A stretch of 57,500 nucleotides of DNA from Glandiceps talaboti (lineage: Eukaryota > Hemichordata > Enteropneusta > Spengelidae). The notes beneath the pieces are model-generated. The model did not search any database and was not told where the DNA came from. It saw nothing but the letters and a program-made list of their open reading frames with translations. Position numbers and translations under genes: made by a program. The DNA lies in contig NC_135561.1 of the NCBI RefSeq assembly GCF_964340395.1, positions 12,262,961 to 12,320,460 on the forward strand, in the 5' to 3' direction. Below are positions 28,591 to 39,732 of the stretch, one piece after another (the first letter of the stretch is position 1; every line of letters starts with the position of its first letter).

Positions 28591-28921
28591 TCTGATTTAG
28601 TTACTAATCTATCTGTCTGCCCCTCTGTCCGTTCGTCTGTCCGTCAAACAATGACGGATGAAGGAAAAAAAATCTTATTTCGTAAAATCCTTTTTTTCCC
28701 ATCAAGATTAGGTCCATGATTATCAAATGACCAAATCATACAGTTCAAACTTAAAAACAACATCGTAAAAATGATCAATTTTAACCTTTTTTTCATTTTC
28801 GAATTATCATTTACACTTTCATGTATAATCCATATAATTGTAAGTTCATATAATCGTTAGAGGCAATCATGAGATAACCCATGAGTTTCATGTAAAAGAT
28901 AACCCACATTATGTGATAATT

Positions 28922-29174
28922 ATAACCACAGGGGCGTGTAATATCTCATAGATTGTTGTTTTCTTATTGCTTAGAATGCTATTTTCTTAGGAAAATATCG
29001 TACCATGGAAGTAGAACCTACTTCCATGATCGTACGATCGTACGAATCTTGCTGCTACAAATATATCAATCTCTTCCCCTCACATGTAGGAATATTTAAT
29101 CAAAAGGTTGTTATATTTAGTCTGTAGACCTAGAAAACAACAATCTATGAAATATTACACGCCCCTGTGATAAC
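28922..29174. mobile_element. MITE with 37-bp inverted ends and ATAAC direct repeat
   Basis: CACAGGGGCGTGTAATATCT at 28927 onward is mirrored by AATATTACACGCCCCTGTG ending at 29169; the match continues through CATAGATTGTTGTTTTC for about 37 bp. The element is 243 bp. ATAAC flanks it at 28922-28926 and 29170-29174. CAGGGGCG ends are seen in some hAT-type elements, but the short duplication does not fit hAT, so the family is left open. A GATCGTACGATCGTACG palindrome lies inside. Confidence 0.8.
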
Positions 29175-29697
29175 GTGACGTGTAGTGACATATACTAGTA
29201 TGTACATGTCGACGAGCTAGCACGGTCTATGCATGGAAGTAGAACCCCTATGGATTCTATTGACTCGAATACGGATACAATAGGGGTATACGAATCGGAA
29301 TATGATAATGATTATAGTACGTCTCGTCGACTGCTGTTTGTACTCACTGAGGCGGCACTGGGCTCCCCATCCTCGGCTTTACATCAAATCTCTTGCGTAT
29401 TTTCGTCTCTCCTCTGACTTCTAGTAAAAGGAGAGGTATCAAGTCTCCGTGAAAACTTCACGGTAATATTCTTTTCAATTTCATAATCCCTCCACCAAGC
29501 GATTTGCAACCTTTACTTTAGTTTAGGCCCGGTGTTTACAAGTCCCACACAGTGTGAGATAACAGAGGCCTCACCCTGTCTCCCTTGTCTGTGGTATTGC
29601 AGTATTTAGACATGTTTTGTATACATCATGTGGAAAAACAGGGTTTCTTTATTATCTATAGTTTAGATCTGTTTGTACAGTTGAGACGTGTCAGTGG

Positions 29698-29930
29698 TAG
29701 TCTAGAGGCTATCCGTGGCATCCAATCTCTTTACCACGTCTAGCGCAATGAGAAATCATGCCCCAAAAGTTGTTCATGCAAATGAGTAAACCCCAAATTG
29801 TGGTTAGAGTGACGTAAACAATGTATAAATATCATCCTAATGTGAACAAATATACCATGGTGTGCACACATGCGTAACCTATTAAAACATGCAATATAAT
29901 AATCATCATGTATAGTGCACATTCTATACA
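29698..29930 (+). mobile_element. TAGTCTAGAGGC MITE, partial copy
   Basis: TAGTCTAGAGGCTATCCGTG and the following 120 bp (AATGAGAAATCATG, GTTCATGCAAATGAGTAAAC) match the left half of the element at 31035-31375. The right end is missing or diverged. Confidence 0.7.
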
Positions 29931-30310
29931 GAATGTGTGCTACTCATTGACCAATCGGACACATTAATATGATCTGGCATCATTACCAACCCAGAAGTAC
30001 CTCCTTGTGTCTAACTCTAGGTATTTACATTTAAAGTGTTCCATTTACCAAATTAGCATAATGTTAAAGTAATTATGGTAGGCAACTTAACAACTTGGAT
30101 GTGCACATCAACATACATCGCACCACCATGTTTTAATTCTGTTAGTGTTACGTCAAAAAAAATGTATTATTTAAGCTAAACTACAAAAAAGTAAAGTTGA
30201 CTCAACACTAATTACACACCTGTGTTACTATTCAATGAATTGATTTTTTTTTCTAATCTAAATCCTGTCACCTGTTTGTGTTTCATTATTTTGTAGGATT
30301 GAAGAAATAC

Positions 30311-30363
30311 ATGGTTGGTTGGTTGGTTGGTTGGTTGGTTGGTTGGGTGGTTGGTTGGTTGGG
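30311..30363. repeat. (TTGG)n microsatellite
   Basis: About thirteen GGTT units with one interruption. Confidence 0.95.
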
Positions 30364-30655
30364 TCATTAGACATGTAAAGATATATCACTATCACCCACT
30401 TGTGTGATCTACCACACCAAACAACATCTCTAGTTTGCATGTATGTCAATCAATAGGAAGTTCAGAGACACTTAATGGCCAGAGTGGTATCACTGTTTCA
30501 GTATCTGATATAGTTCTTTGTTGTCTTTCAGGAAGAATTTCTTTCTAATGGCTACAGTGAAACGATGAAGATAGAATGCTAATAGTTTTGTAATAATGCA
30601 GTCTCTAGCTGAATGTTGATGCTGCTGGTGTATCGGATTCTGTATTCATCCTATT

Positions 30656-33600
30656 ATGTTTAAAATGGGTAACATATACTCTTTATTTGCTGGTACCCAT
30701 GATGTCATCTATGGTATCATCAGCAACAAGTCCATTCTGCTACCTTTCCTGTGTGTTACAGCATTCTTTGCATATTATGTCATCTTTGTTGTAAAGGTAA
30801 GTTAAAATCCTAAAGACCTTCCACAAGTTTGAAGGGTAGTGTTCATGAAAAATCATGCATAAAATTTGTATAAAAAAAAAAGCAAAAAAGCAGGGCAATA
30901 TTTTATTTTGGCATTTGTGTAATATTTTGTAAGTCCACTGCTAAATCTTCATGCAAATATGAGTACATCATCACTTATGGGCAGTACAGAGGGAGTACTA
31001 AGCTTAAAACTGCATGTAACCCACAAACCATTAATAGTCTAGGTGCTATCCGTGGCTTCAAATCTCAAGATCTCTCTTCAACCAGCCTAGCTTAATGAGA
31101 AATCATGAACAAAAAAGTTGTGCATGCAAATGAATAAACCCCACATGTTAGAATGATGTAAACAAATTGTCGTGATCTGACTAATTTACCTTATATTTGG
31201 ACATTATGTAATAGTAATTGCCCCATATAGTAATGAACACCAACTTATCATTGAATAGAATTCTGTGATTGACATGATGTTAATAACTGTGGGTGGCTAA
31301 TTTGAATTTTCATCTCAGGACCTCATTCATCTAGATGTGAGAAGAGATTGACAGCCATTGATAGCCTCTAGACTAACAAACCATCAACTTCAATAGACCA
31401 TTCCAGACTGCAAACAGGAAATTGAGAATACAGCGCTCTCGCTCAAGTTTGGGGTATCATCACCTCATAGAACCATTTCTTAAGAGCTCTGTTCCTTGGT
31501 ATTCTGCAGAAGTGTAAATCAGGGACGTTTTTCATATTGTTCAGACATCAAGGAAAGCATCAGTGCTCTATGATTAACTGAGTAACCTATACCATGTATA
31601 CCCCCAAGGTACACACAGACAGGAAGTAGAGTGCCACCATGGCAAATTTTGGAAAGGCCTCATTGTATTCCACAAGGCTACCACAATAATTTTGTTCTGA
31701 AATACCGTTTCAGGCGTTAATTTACATAAAATTAAAAAAATAATAAACATGCACATGTGCAGTACTGAAAACAAAAGGATACCAATCTCAGTCACATGTT
31801 TACTTTTGATTATTTCAGAAACCACGACTGATTGGCAAGGACAAGTATTTGATGCAATTTTTATGTAAACATTGCCCATCACTAACAGCAAACTATTGGC
31901 CAACATTATGGTGCTATACTGCAAGGGCTAACACAATAGTGAAATCTTTACTATCACTAACAAAGTCCATTAGTCATCTCAAATATAGAAGGTGAGTTAG
32001 TAAGTTCATCAAAAATATGTTTTCTGTAGCTTAATTTCTGGAAATTTGCTGTCCAAACTAACTATATTTTGTATATCAAAACTTTGACAAGTGCAAAAAT
32101 AATCTTATGCATTGTATACATTCAAATTTTGGTGCTTTTAATACTGTAAAACTAGATATTTTCACTACTAGAAAATTTTGTGATTTTATAGTCTTCAGTT
32201 AGTTCTCAAAGGCTAATTTTGACTATTTACCAGACTGGTACAATGTGTTCATGTGCAAGAAGGCATTTTAGTTACTACATTTGTACATATTTTTGCATTT
32301 TTGTTTTCTAGCGACATAAGCGAAAACAAGTTTTTAACGAAAATTTCTATGTTTACAGTATGTTATTATTGTGGCTCATTATGTTAACATAAGGCCACAT
32401 AGACTTAGATTTTAGTTTTGAGGTATGGTCAATCAGAATTCATCATCATTGATATCTTTCTTTGATGCATATATTTGTATATGAAACTATCGATACTTTG
32501 AAATGCATTAAATGAACAAATCACAAGAAACCAATTGTTTGGATTATTACTAGCCAGTAATATATAAATTTGACCCAGTAATAGTATAATTCAAATGATA
32601 AGAATTGCTTGCTTTTGGTTTCCAGGGAGATTCTAGTAGGTATTGATGGTGGTGAAGTAGTCCTAGATTGGCATGACAACGATTCTTGTGGTAATAGTGG
32701 CACAAGTAGGCAGACGGGATCTAATGATGGCGCCCTCTATAGAGATAACCACACAAGACCCACTGTTATCATCTTGCCAGGACTGACAGGTTTGTGTAAT
32801 AATAAAAGTTACATTAGCTGTAACTGGTGCATTTCTGAAAATGGTTTTGTTAAATCCCAAGGTGTATTGAATCATCTCTAGGTAAACTTGGAAATGACAG
32901 TTCTGTATGTCGAACATCTAATAGGTAAAAACACATAACAAAATCACATTGTACCGTACATACACTAAGGCTGCCATCAACCAGAATGCATTGAATATTC
33001 CTATAATACGTAATTGTTCATGTTTATGTGTGATATGTGGTGACCAGTATGACTGCATAGTAATTGCCCTGATGTTGAATATTGTAAAACCAAGATGTTT
33101 TAACTACTACAAAGGTTTGCAATTTCACAGTCTTCAGCAAGTTCTCAAAGACCAATTTTCTCTAATTAACAATAACAGACTGGTACACTGTGTTCATGTG
33201 AAAGAAGTTATTTTAGTCACTGCATATTTTTGTGTTTTTGTTTTCCAGCAAAATTAGCGAAAATAAGTCTTTAGCGAAAATTTCCAAGTTTACAGTATCC
33301 AATGTACACTACTGTTTATATGATTCAAGGCAATTCAAAACTTAACATATGATATGTCATCAAATTGATAAACCCAGCTTTCAGTCAAGATTTAAACCTG
33401 TCACCACACTACCTCCCAATAAAAGCAACCACTAATTGACTCACAGGTAAAAAAAAAAACTTTTTGTAAGCATTTTAAGTTTTAGTGAACATATCTCTGG
33501 TTGCTTGATGAATAATGTCTCAGTTGGAACTTTAAAGTGATAGATCTTTAGTAATATTGAGTCTGAACCATGATGACTCAGTGCCCAGTCAACCCAGCTG

Positions 33601-34369
33601 TATAATTGGAGACCTGGTAGGATAGAGATTGCAATGTGAATGTTTTAATCCTGTGTGCTTATAAAGGCTGCAATGGATTGTATGCTTCCCAGGGAGTCGA
33701 GGAAGTATAAATGGCTGTTGTGTCGCTATAGATCTGTACCAGGGGTAATAATTGTAAAACACTTTGAGCATAAAGTGGGAAAGCTCTATATACAAAAAAT
33801 TGGTTAAGGATTCGATTTCGAAAGAAACTAAACTAATCAACAGTAGCCACTTAATTAGCAAGGGGCTATCAAATATCATTAACAGACATGTTAATAATTG
33901 ATAATTTTGACTAGAAGACTTTCCGATGTATCATTCTGTCAAACTGAAACACCAAATTCACATTAAATTTTGACCTGACCTGACCTGACCTAACCTTGTC
34001 TAATTTGACCCAACTCTACAGGGGATGCAAGTCAAGGTTACATATTGGAAGCTGTAGATGACATCACTAGACTTGGTTACAGATCAGTAGTGTTTAACTA
34101 TAGAGGATCTGGTGGTACCAAACTCAAGGTTAGAAAATTATCTTTTAATGTTTTCAACAAGCAAGAAAATCCAACTAAGAGTAATTTTGATTTAAAACAA
34201 AATTAGTAGCAGAGCATAATAGATTCAATCCAAGAAATTAGGAGGTCATAAGCTGAAACTCAAGAGTTCATACGTTTGTGATCTTCAGGTATAGATGGCT
34301 AAAATGATTTTGCTGAAGATCAAACAGCGTGAAACTTCATTAATGGCTTATGACCTCCTAAGTTCTTGG

Positions 34370-34454
<85 letters not shown>

Positions 34455-34726
34455 CTGTGGTTAGAATGTGTGTAGCGATGTTATGTTGTATCATTATTTT
34501 CATTGCAGACACCAAGATATTACTGTGGAGCAAACACTGATGATATTAACACTGCAATATGTCATATCAAATTACTGTATCCAGACAGTCAATTAATGGC
34601 TGTAGGAATCTCATTTGGTGGGTAAGTATATTTAATTCATTGAACAGTTTAATTTCAGTTTATATTAATTTTTGTGTTAAAACCATTTGATTATACTTCA
34701 TAAGTCGAAAGTTAGTTTTGTAAGAG

Positions 34727-34766
<40 letters not shown>

Positions 34767-37700
34767 ATAAGTTTGAGTATTTGCAAATGTATGTATGTAT
34801 GTACGTACGTACGTACGTACGTACGTACGTACGTAATTTGTGCATATAGACGTGTGTATGTATCATAGTGTGTGCTTGTGCATACATGTGTATGTATATA
34901 TAATATGTGTGTGTTTGTACATACATGTGTGTGTTTGCATTTTTTAATCTGATGATCATCTAATAACTAGATGACTATTTTCAATTTCAAATTTGACTTT
35001 TTCAGTTTCCAAATTTTTATTTTACAGAATGATTTTAATGAACTACCTTGCTAAGACTGGTGAAGAAAGTGGTTTGATGGCTGCCATGGTTATATCTACT
35101 ATATGGAATGTCTTCAAGACAACTGAGTCTCTAGAAACCTCCATCAACAAAGTCTTGTTTAATAAAATGCTAACAAGTAAACTTCTAGAGGACATCAAAT
35201 GGTAAACTGCTCAATATATCGTATTTCATTACATACCAATTTATCATTCCTGTGATTTGTACTAAGTTACTTGTTAATAATTTTTTTTTTGCCAAAGATG
35301 CCATTAAATGAAAGTGTCACAAGATGAGGTTATAAACATTTTGCTCATGTGAAAATACTTGTAAAACCACAATTAAACTATTCCAGTCTAATGTTAAAAT
35401 CAATGTATACCTTCTATGACATCACAGTTGCCTTCTGGCATTGTTAGAACAGTTGATTACCTAGTATGGATTTCTCAACATGTTTTGATATGTATCAAAT
35501 GTTACATCATCAGATCATTTATATGTTGTAACTTAATACCGGGTTTTGAGTTCAGTCAATTGCAAGTGATAGTTAGGCATGCTTCAGTAAGTAGAATACT
35601 AGGAGTGACTTTGAAATACGCAGTATAAATCTCACCCCAAAAACATATAACCTCAGCTTGTGCCCCTTTAAAATTCAGAAAACAGTTTGGAGAGAGTTAC
35701 AAGTGAGCTACCGATAAGAAAAGCTGTAACAGTTCTACAAATGTGACTGTAAAATGCTAGTATTCTCATTAATTTAAAACTGAATGCAACAAATTTGGCT
35801 AGATTCTAAATTGTTTAAGTAAACGATATAAAAATTGCACAATTTAAATGTGAACAACAACAACAATAACACATTGAGCAACAACAATAACACATTGAGC
35901 AAATAAATTTAAATTTATTAAAACAAACTTAACACCTTGAACAAGATTTGGGTTACAAAGTTTACATAGCTGATTTCGTCTGGTAACTTCCGAATTAGTA
36001 CATTATACCTACCATGTAAAGTGCTAGTCATGTTAAAATGTTCCAATTGATGTTTGCAGAATGGTTTGATTATATAACTCTAATACACCACTATACCCTC
36101 AGTTGGTATTCTATGGTAAATACAACATAAACAACAACAAATTTAGTGTTAAAATAACAACAATACAACAGATTCTCTAAAATTGAACAAAGAAACTATA
36201 AACAAATTTTCAAAACTCTGCATAATTCAGTCTTTGTCAACAGATTGACCAACTATTCAGTACACTGACCTTATGGACGCGTAGTCTAATAAGGGGTCAT
36301 AGGTGCCTGTACGTTCATTTTAACAAAGTACTATTGCAGCCTGCGATAATGTCTTTACAAATTTTGTTTCTATTGTTACAGTAACAGAGAAATGTTCTCA
36401 CAGAAATTTGATGTGGATCAAATTCTGCAGGTAAGTGTTAGCTATCAGCACTGATATGTGAAAATTCAGGTTGTCATTTTACTTTAAAGGCCCATGCTTC
36501 AGTCTCAGGATCTCACTTGAGTGCTATCTTATCAGTAGCTTGTTGACATTATGACTTCATTTTGCTGTCTCATTAACCATTTGTATGGCTAGCAATGGCA
36601 ATCATTGTGGTTTTAAAAAATATACTCAAACTGATTGGTCCCAGTGGGAAGTGATAATGTACATCAGTCTAATTGACTATTTGTAAAAGTGCCTCATTGA
36701 GATGGACACAAGAGAGACAAAATTTACATACAGCAGCTGTATATAGAATATTATTTAAATAACAAGAAACAGGCATGCTGATAACTGCCATTGCCTGTGA
36801 CTTAATTAATCATATGCCGTTGCTAGCATTTCAATTGTTTACTGAGACAGCAAAACAAGATCGTGAAGTAAACAGGCTATCTTTTCAGTTGAATTATAAA
36901 ACACTACATGATGCAATTAAGTGCTAGCATCCAGTACTGGAATGTAATCAAATATTAGGTTGTCATTTGATGTTAAAGGCCCATGATTGAATCCCAGGTT
37001 CTAACAGGTCAGTGTTTGCATTTAGTACTGGAATGTAATGAAATTCAAGCTATGATGTAACTATAATAGCGTGTGTAGGATTCATGGCCACCTGTTTTTT
37101 GTTTTTTTAGTGTAAAACAATCAGAGATTTTGATGAGAGAGTGACATGTGATATGTTTGGATACAAAGATGTCAATCATTTCTACAAGGAAGCATCCACT
37201 TATTATAAACTTGGACAAGTCCAGATTCCAGTCTTGTGTCTACAAGCTGCAGACGATCCTTTCTCTCCAGCATGTTGTAAGTTGTCAAGCAATGGTGTAA
37301 TGCATGGAAGCAGTGAAAGTGGACCCAATACACTATTAGGACAAAACAGTGTCCTATCTCATGGTGTCTGTCACTCAAGATTTTGTAGCTCCAAAATATG
37401 TTCACCACACACAGTGTAAGGGGTGGGGTTGAATAGAAATGGAGATATTTGTTGGTTTGTGCAAAACCTGGTGCATTTGTTACTTTAGTCTGTAAAGTCT
37501 ACCAAATCACGCCACCCTCTTGCATTGGCAAACCCAAGACCATTGAGGGTGGAGCAACATTACATATCTTGTAGTCTATTATTTCATTAATAGGCTTAGT
37601 ATAAAGTTATTAGTTTATTATTATGCAGTATCTGTTGATATATTAACCAGATGTATAAATGTCAGTGAAAAAATGCTTAATAAAACCTTTGAACGCTTGT

Positions 37701-38298
37701 GCTAGAAATCTTACATAATGATGATCTTTATAAAAAAAAAAGTCTATACAGAAGATATGATTTCAACACTTCTTTGCCAAGTATTCACTTGTGTAACACT
37801 GTAGAGTTGTTAAGTTGCTTGTTTATCACAACTGTAATGTAGTTATCTGAAAGTAAATGTTTGATGATGAAGTGTTCTTGAATATGATAGATAGTTATAA
37901 CATTTCTGTGTTTTTCACACAATCATAAGATATCGCATCAAAATTATGTATCATATAGTGCTGCAGCCCCATTGCCTTTTTGAAATGTTGTAGCTAAACT
38001 CTGTTAATATTAACATCATATGTCTTTCCAGGATTTAGGGTCTTGGATGATTCATAAACACATGCTTGCTTGCAGTTATCTATTTACAGTTTACTTCTCA
38101 CTTTCAGCCCTACCATTACAAGAAGCACAGCAGCATCCAAATATAGTCTTTGCTGTGACATCATACGGTGGCCATATTGGATTCTGTGAAGGTTGGTTTC
38201 CTAGGAACAAAAACTACATGGACAGAGTGTTGTCTCAGTATGTTGATGCTGTCTTTAAATATACTGATATTGAATTGAATTTGAAGAAGACAAGATAG
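30656..38298 (+). CDS. ABHD3: Alpha/beta hydrolase, ABHD1/ABHD3 family
   Basis: Nine coding exons: 30656-30796, 31819-31991, 32626-32789, 34022-34128, 34509-34621, 35028-35201, 36382-36430, 37111-37276 and 38108-38298; 1278 bp, 425 residues (human ABHD3 409). All introns are GT-AG and phases agree. The N-terminus has a single membrane anchor (about residues 25-46). The fold signatures are VIILPGLTG (oxyanion region), the nucleophile elbow GISFGG with Ser230, the acid in AADDPFSP (Asp355/356) and the His in SYGGHIGF (His385), so the triad is complete. ABHD3 cleaves medium-chain or oxidised acyl groups from phosphatidylcholine; ABHD1 is its close paralogue and the choice between them is not settled. 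An acceptor at 30531 shows a 5' untranslated exon upstream. An in-frame ATG three codons further in (30665) gives MGNIYS, an alternative start with a myristoylation-like glycine. Confidence 0.93.
31023..31387 (+). mobile_element. TAGTCTA MITE with about 12-bp target duplication (ABHD intron 1)
   Basis: The element at 31035-31375 (341 bp) begins TAGTCTAGGTGCTATCCGTG and ends, reversed, TAGTCTAGAGGCTATCAATG, with inverted ends of about 40 bp that include the AGAAGAGAGATT/AATCTCAAGATCTC blocks. ACAAACCATTAA precedes it and ACAAACCATCAA follows it, a duplication of about 9-12 bp. Relatives lie at 29698 and 19935. Confidence 0.82.
32143..32365. mobile_element. CTGTAAA-ended MITE, copy 1 (ABHD intron 2)
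   Basis: The ends TACTGTAAAACTAGATATTT and, reversed, TACTGTAAACATAGAAATTT are inverted repeats. TA flanks both sides, as for Tc1/mariner-type insertions. The whole unit recurs at 33082-33299 at about 75-80 percent by eye. Confidence 0.72.
33082..33299. mobile_element. CTGTAAA-ended MITE, copy 2 (ABHD intron 3)
   Basis: The partner of 32143-32365 in the same orientation. Shared blocks include AGACTGGTACA, TGTTCATGTG, TTTTTGTTTTC and AGCGAAAA. Confidence 0.72.
33971..33998. repeat. (TGACC)n short tandem repeat
   Basis: TGACCTGACCTGACCTGACC, followed by TAACC. Confidence 0.8.
34228..34371. mobile_element. 144-bp MITE adjoining an (AT)n tract (ABHD intron 4)
   Basis: ATCCAAGAAATTAGGAGGTC..ATAAGC at the left is mirrored by GCTTATGACCTCC..CTTGGAT at the right with one mismatch in about 26 bp. 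The interior has its own hairpin (GATCTTCAG..CTGAAGATC). The right end abuts a long AT tract, probably the target. Confidence 0.78.
34372..34452. repeat. (AT)n microsatellite
   Basis: About forty AT units. Confidence 0.97.
34730..34832. repeat. (GT)n and (GTAC)n microsatellites (ABHD intron 5)
   Basis: A GT tract at 34730-34764 and a GTAT/GTAC tract at 34790-34832. Confidence 0.93.
35335..35690 (+). repeat. Host repeat in ABHD intron 6, copy 1 (uninterrupted)
   Basis: This stretch aligns with the sequence after the ABHD stop codon: GAAAATACTT, CAATTAAACTAT, CCTTCTATGA, CATTGTTAGAAC, TTACATC.TAATAC, and CTCAGCTT..CTTTAAA. The second copy is broken by two retrotransposon insertions (38440-38625 and 38775-43673). 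This copy therefore shows the empty sites. Confidence 0.75.
35854..35902. repeat. 21-bp tandem duplication
   Basis: CAACAACAATAACACATTGA is repeated in direct succession. Confidence 0.85.
36500..36895. mobile_element. Inverted-repeat element (ABHD intron 7)
   Basis: ACTTCATTTTGCTGTCTCAT with GGCTAGCAATGGCA (36552-36605) is mirrored by TGCCGTTGCTAGCA with ACTGAGACAGCAAAACAAG (36815-36872). GTGCTATCTTATCAG near the left and AGGCTATCTTTTCAG near the right are additional shared pieces. It lies between two copies of AGGTTGTCATTT..TTAAAGGCCCATG (36469 and 36956), a direct repeat of about 40 bp. Confidence 0.6.
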
Positions 38299-38439
38299 AC
38301 ATGTATTTTTAAGTGACACAAGCTTGAGTCTATTAAGATTTTTACTCAATTGAAAATACTTACAAAAAAACTCAATTAAACTATGCTAGTTTAAGGTTAA
38401 TGTTGATGCATGCCTTCTATGAAAAAACAATTGTCTTCT

Positions 38440-38575
38440 GCCATTCGCCAAGCCTCCAGCCTGGACTGTTTCAAAACAAAACTGAAGACTTATTTGTTCA
38501 CCAAACCCTATGGTGTGCTTTAGCCATTCAGCATTACTGAACAGAACATTGCTCTGGAAGTCAGTGCTATAGAAA

Positions 38576-38625
<50 letters not shown>
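38440..38625 (+). mobile_element. 5'-truncated LINE tail (CR1/L2-like) with (TTGA)n
   Basis: A frame at about 38441-38523 reads SAIRQASSLDCFKTKLKTYL followed by FTKPYGVL and a stop. That is the usual C-terminal end of reverse transcriptase ORFs in CR1/L2-like LINEs. About 60 bp later GCTATAGAAATTTGA runs into ten TTGA units. The uninterrupted repeat copy in intron 6 lacks this block at CTTCTG/GCATTGTTAGAAC, giving the empty site. Confidence 0.8.
38577..38625. repeat. (TTGA)n tail repeat
   Basis: The 3' end of the LINE fragment; tetranucleotide tails of this kind mark 3' ends of non-LTR elements. Confidence 0.9.
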
Positions 38626-38786
38626 GGAATTGTTAGAACTGTTAATTGCATAGTAAGGCTTTCCTTGACGGATTTTATATGTATATAAATAACACTTTCA
38701 AATCATTTACAAGTTACATCTTAATACTTGGTTCGAGTTTTATAGTAAATTGCAGGTGGTGCCTAATTTTTAACTTTTTTAAATAT

Positions 38787-39281
38787 AGAGCAAAACTTAT
38801 TCCACCAAAAGATATAAACTCAGAAGAAGAACTTGTATCAGTGTTGAAACGTCTTGAATCAGTATCCGAAGAAAATGTGAAGCTTCAGCGTCATTCTAGG
38901 AGCTTTAATTTGCGTTTTGGAGGGATAAAGGAAACTAAAGATGAAAACTGTAAAGACATTATAGTCAACATTCTGGAAGAAAACTTTGAGATGGATAATG
39001 TTCTGGTTGAAAACGCACACCGTGTTGGGCAGGTAAAGCGAACCAAGCCACGCCACATTTTGGTCAGATTCATCTATCGTCCTCAGAGATTTGAAGTCAT
39101 AACCAAAGCCAAGGGAAAACTTGCGGGAACTGGCGTTTTTATTACTGATGATCTTTGTCGAGCTGACTACGAGAAGAAAAGGCAACTTCGTGCAGTAATG
39201 GCTCAAGCCTATAAGCAGAAAAAGCAAGCCCGCTTTAAAAATGGGGAACTCTATATTGATGGCAATATTTACCGGGCGTAG
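38787..39281 (+). CDS. L1-like ORF1 protein, N-terminally truncated
   Basis: About 164 codons of the C-terminal part of an L1 ORF1-type RNA-binding protein; no ATG of its own belongs to the element. Residues LKRLESVSEENVKLQRHSRS look like the end of a coiled coil. NLRFGGIKE with CKDIIVNILEENF, NAHRVG, PRHILVRF and KAKGKLAGTGVFITDDL follow the RRM and C-terminal domain order of the L1 nucleic-acid-binding protein. It ends in a normal stop. Since the start and trimerisation region are gone, this copy cannot make a full ORF1 protein. The open frame continues upstream into non-element DNA, which is an artefact. Confidence 0.8.
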   Translation, partial: RAKLIPPKDINSEEELVSVLKRLESVSEENVKLQRHSRSFNLRFGGIKETKDENCKDIIVNILEENFEMDNVLVENAHRVGQVKRTKPRHILVRFIYRPQRFEVITKAKGKLAGTGVFITDDLCRADYEKKRQLRAVMAQAYKQKKQARFKNGELYIDGNIYRA

Positions 39282-39732
39282 CCAGTATTGTCAAGTTTAG
39301 ACATTGGTATTGGATTGTGATTGTATTTTGAGATGGGACAAGTACAGTCGTGCAAATTGTTCGATAGACGTAGAACTATGATAGACTGATAAACTGAGAA
39401 TATTTCGTAGTGTGCTACAGCACTTATGATTGACGCAGAACTATGGTAGACTGATAAACTGACCTTTTTTGTAGAGAGCTACAGCAAACGGGGTGGTTGG
39501 TTCTGTTTTGGACCTTTTTTTTCTTTGCAATGTTTCTTAAGTGTTTTCTTTGTGTTGCCGCTTTCGTGGTTGTTTTGTTTTGCTTTCTGTTTTTGTCTTT
39601 GGGTTTGTTTCGCTTTTTGCTGTCCTTGCAAGTTCCGTCAATGTTTGTCAAACATTCTTTCAAATTGCAGTTATGCAACGTGACTCGCCTTATTTGTAGA
39701 TTTATTGTAACAGACGTTTTCCACCAATTCTG
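39282..39732 (+). other. ORF1-ORF2 spacer of the L1-like element
   Basis: No coding frame of interest. GACGYAGAACTATGRTAGACTGATAAACTGA occurs twice (about 39367 and 39434), a short internal direct repeat. The downstream half is T-rich. Confidence 0.6.

Larger units (their letters stand above)
28439..30525. other. Divergent intergenic region between PEX19 and ABHD gene
   Basis: The two genes are head to head. The region must hold the PEX19 promoter and a non-coding first exon of the ABHD gene, because the ABHD start exon opens with an acceptor at 30531. It also holds (TTTA)n at 28540-28585, two MITEs and (TTGG)n. No coding frame is convincing. Confidence 0.55.
38335..38774 (+). repeat. Host repeat, copy 2, interrupted downstream of ABHD
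   Basis: The left part of the second copy of the 35335-35690 repeat. It continues after the L1-like insertion at 43674-43700 (ATAAACTCAGCTTCTCCTTT). It probably lies in the 3' untranslated or flanking region of the ABHD gene. Confidence 0.7.

Noticed and set aside
38646-38786. Upstream extension of the ORF1 frame
   Set aside because: It begins with TTG and lies in the host repeat, not in the retrotransposon; the frame is open by chance.
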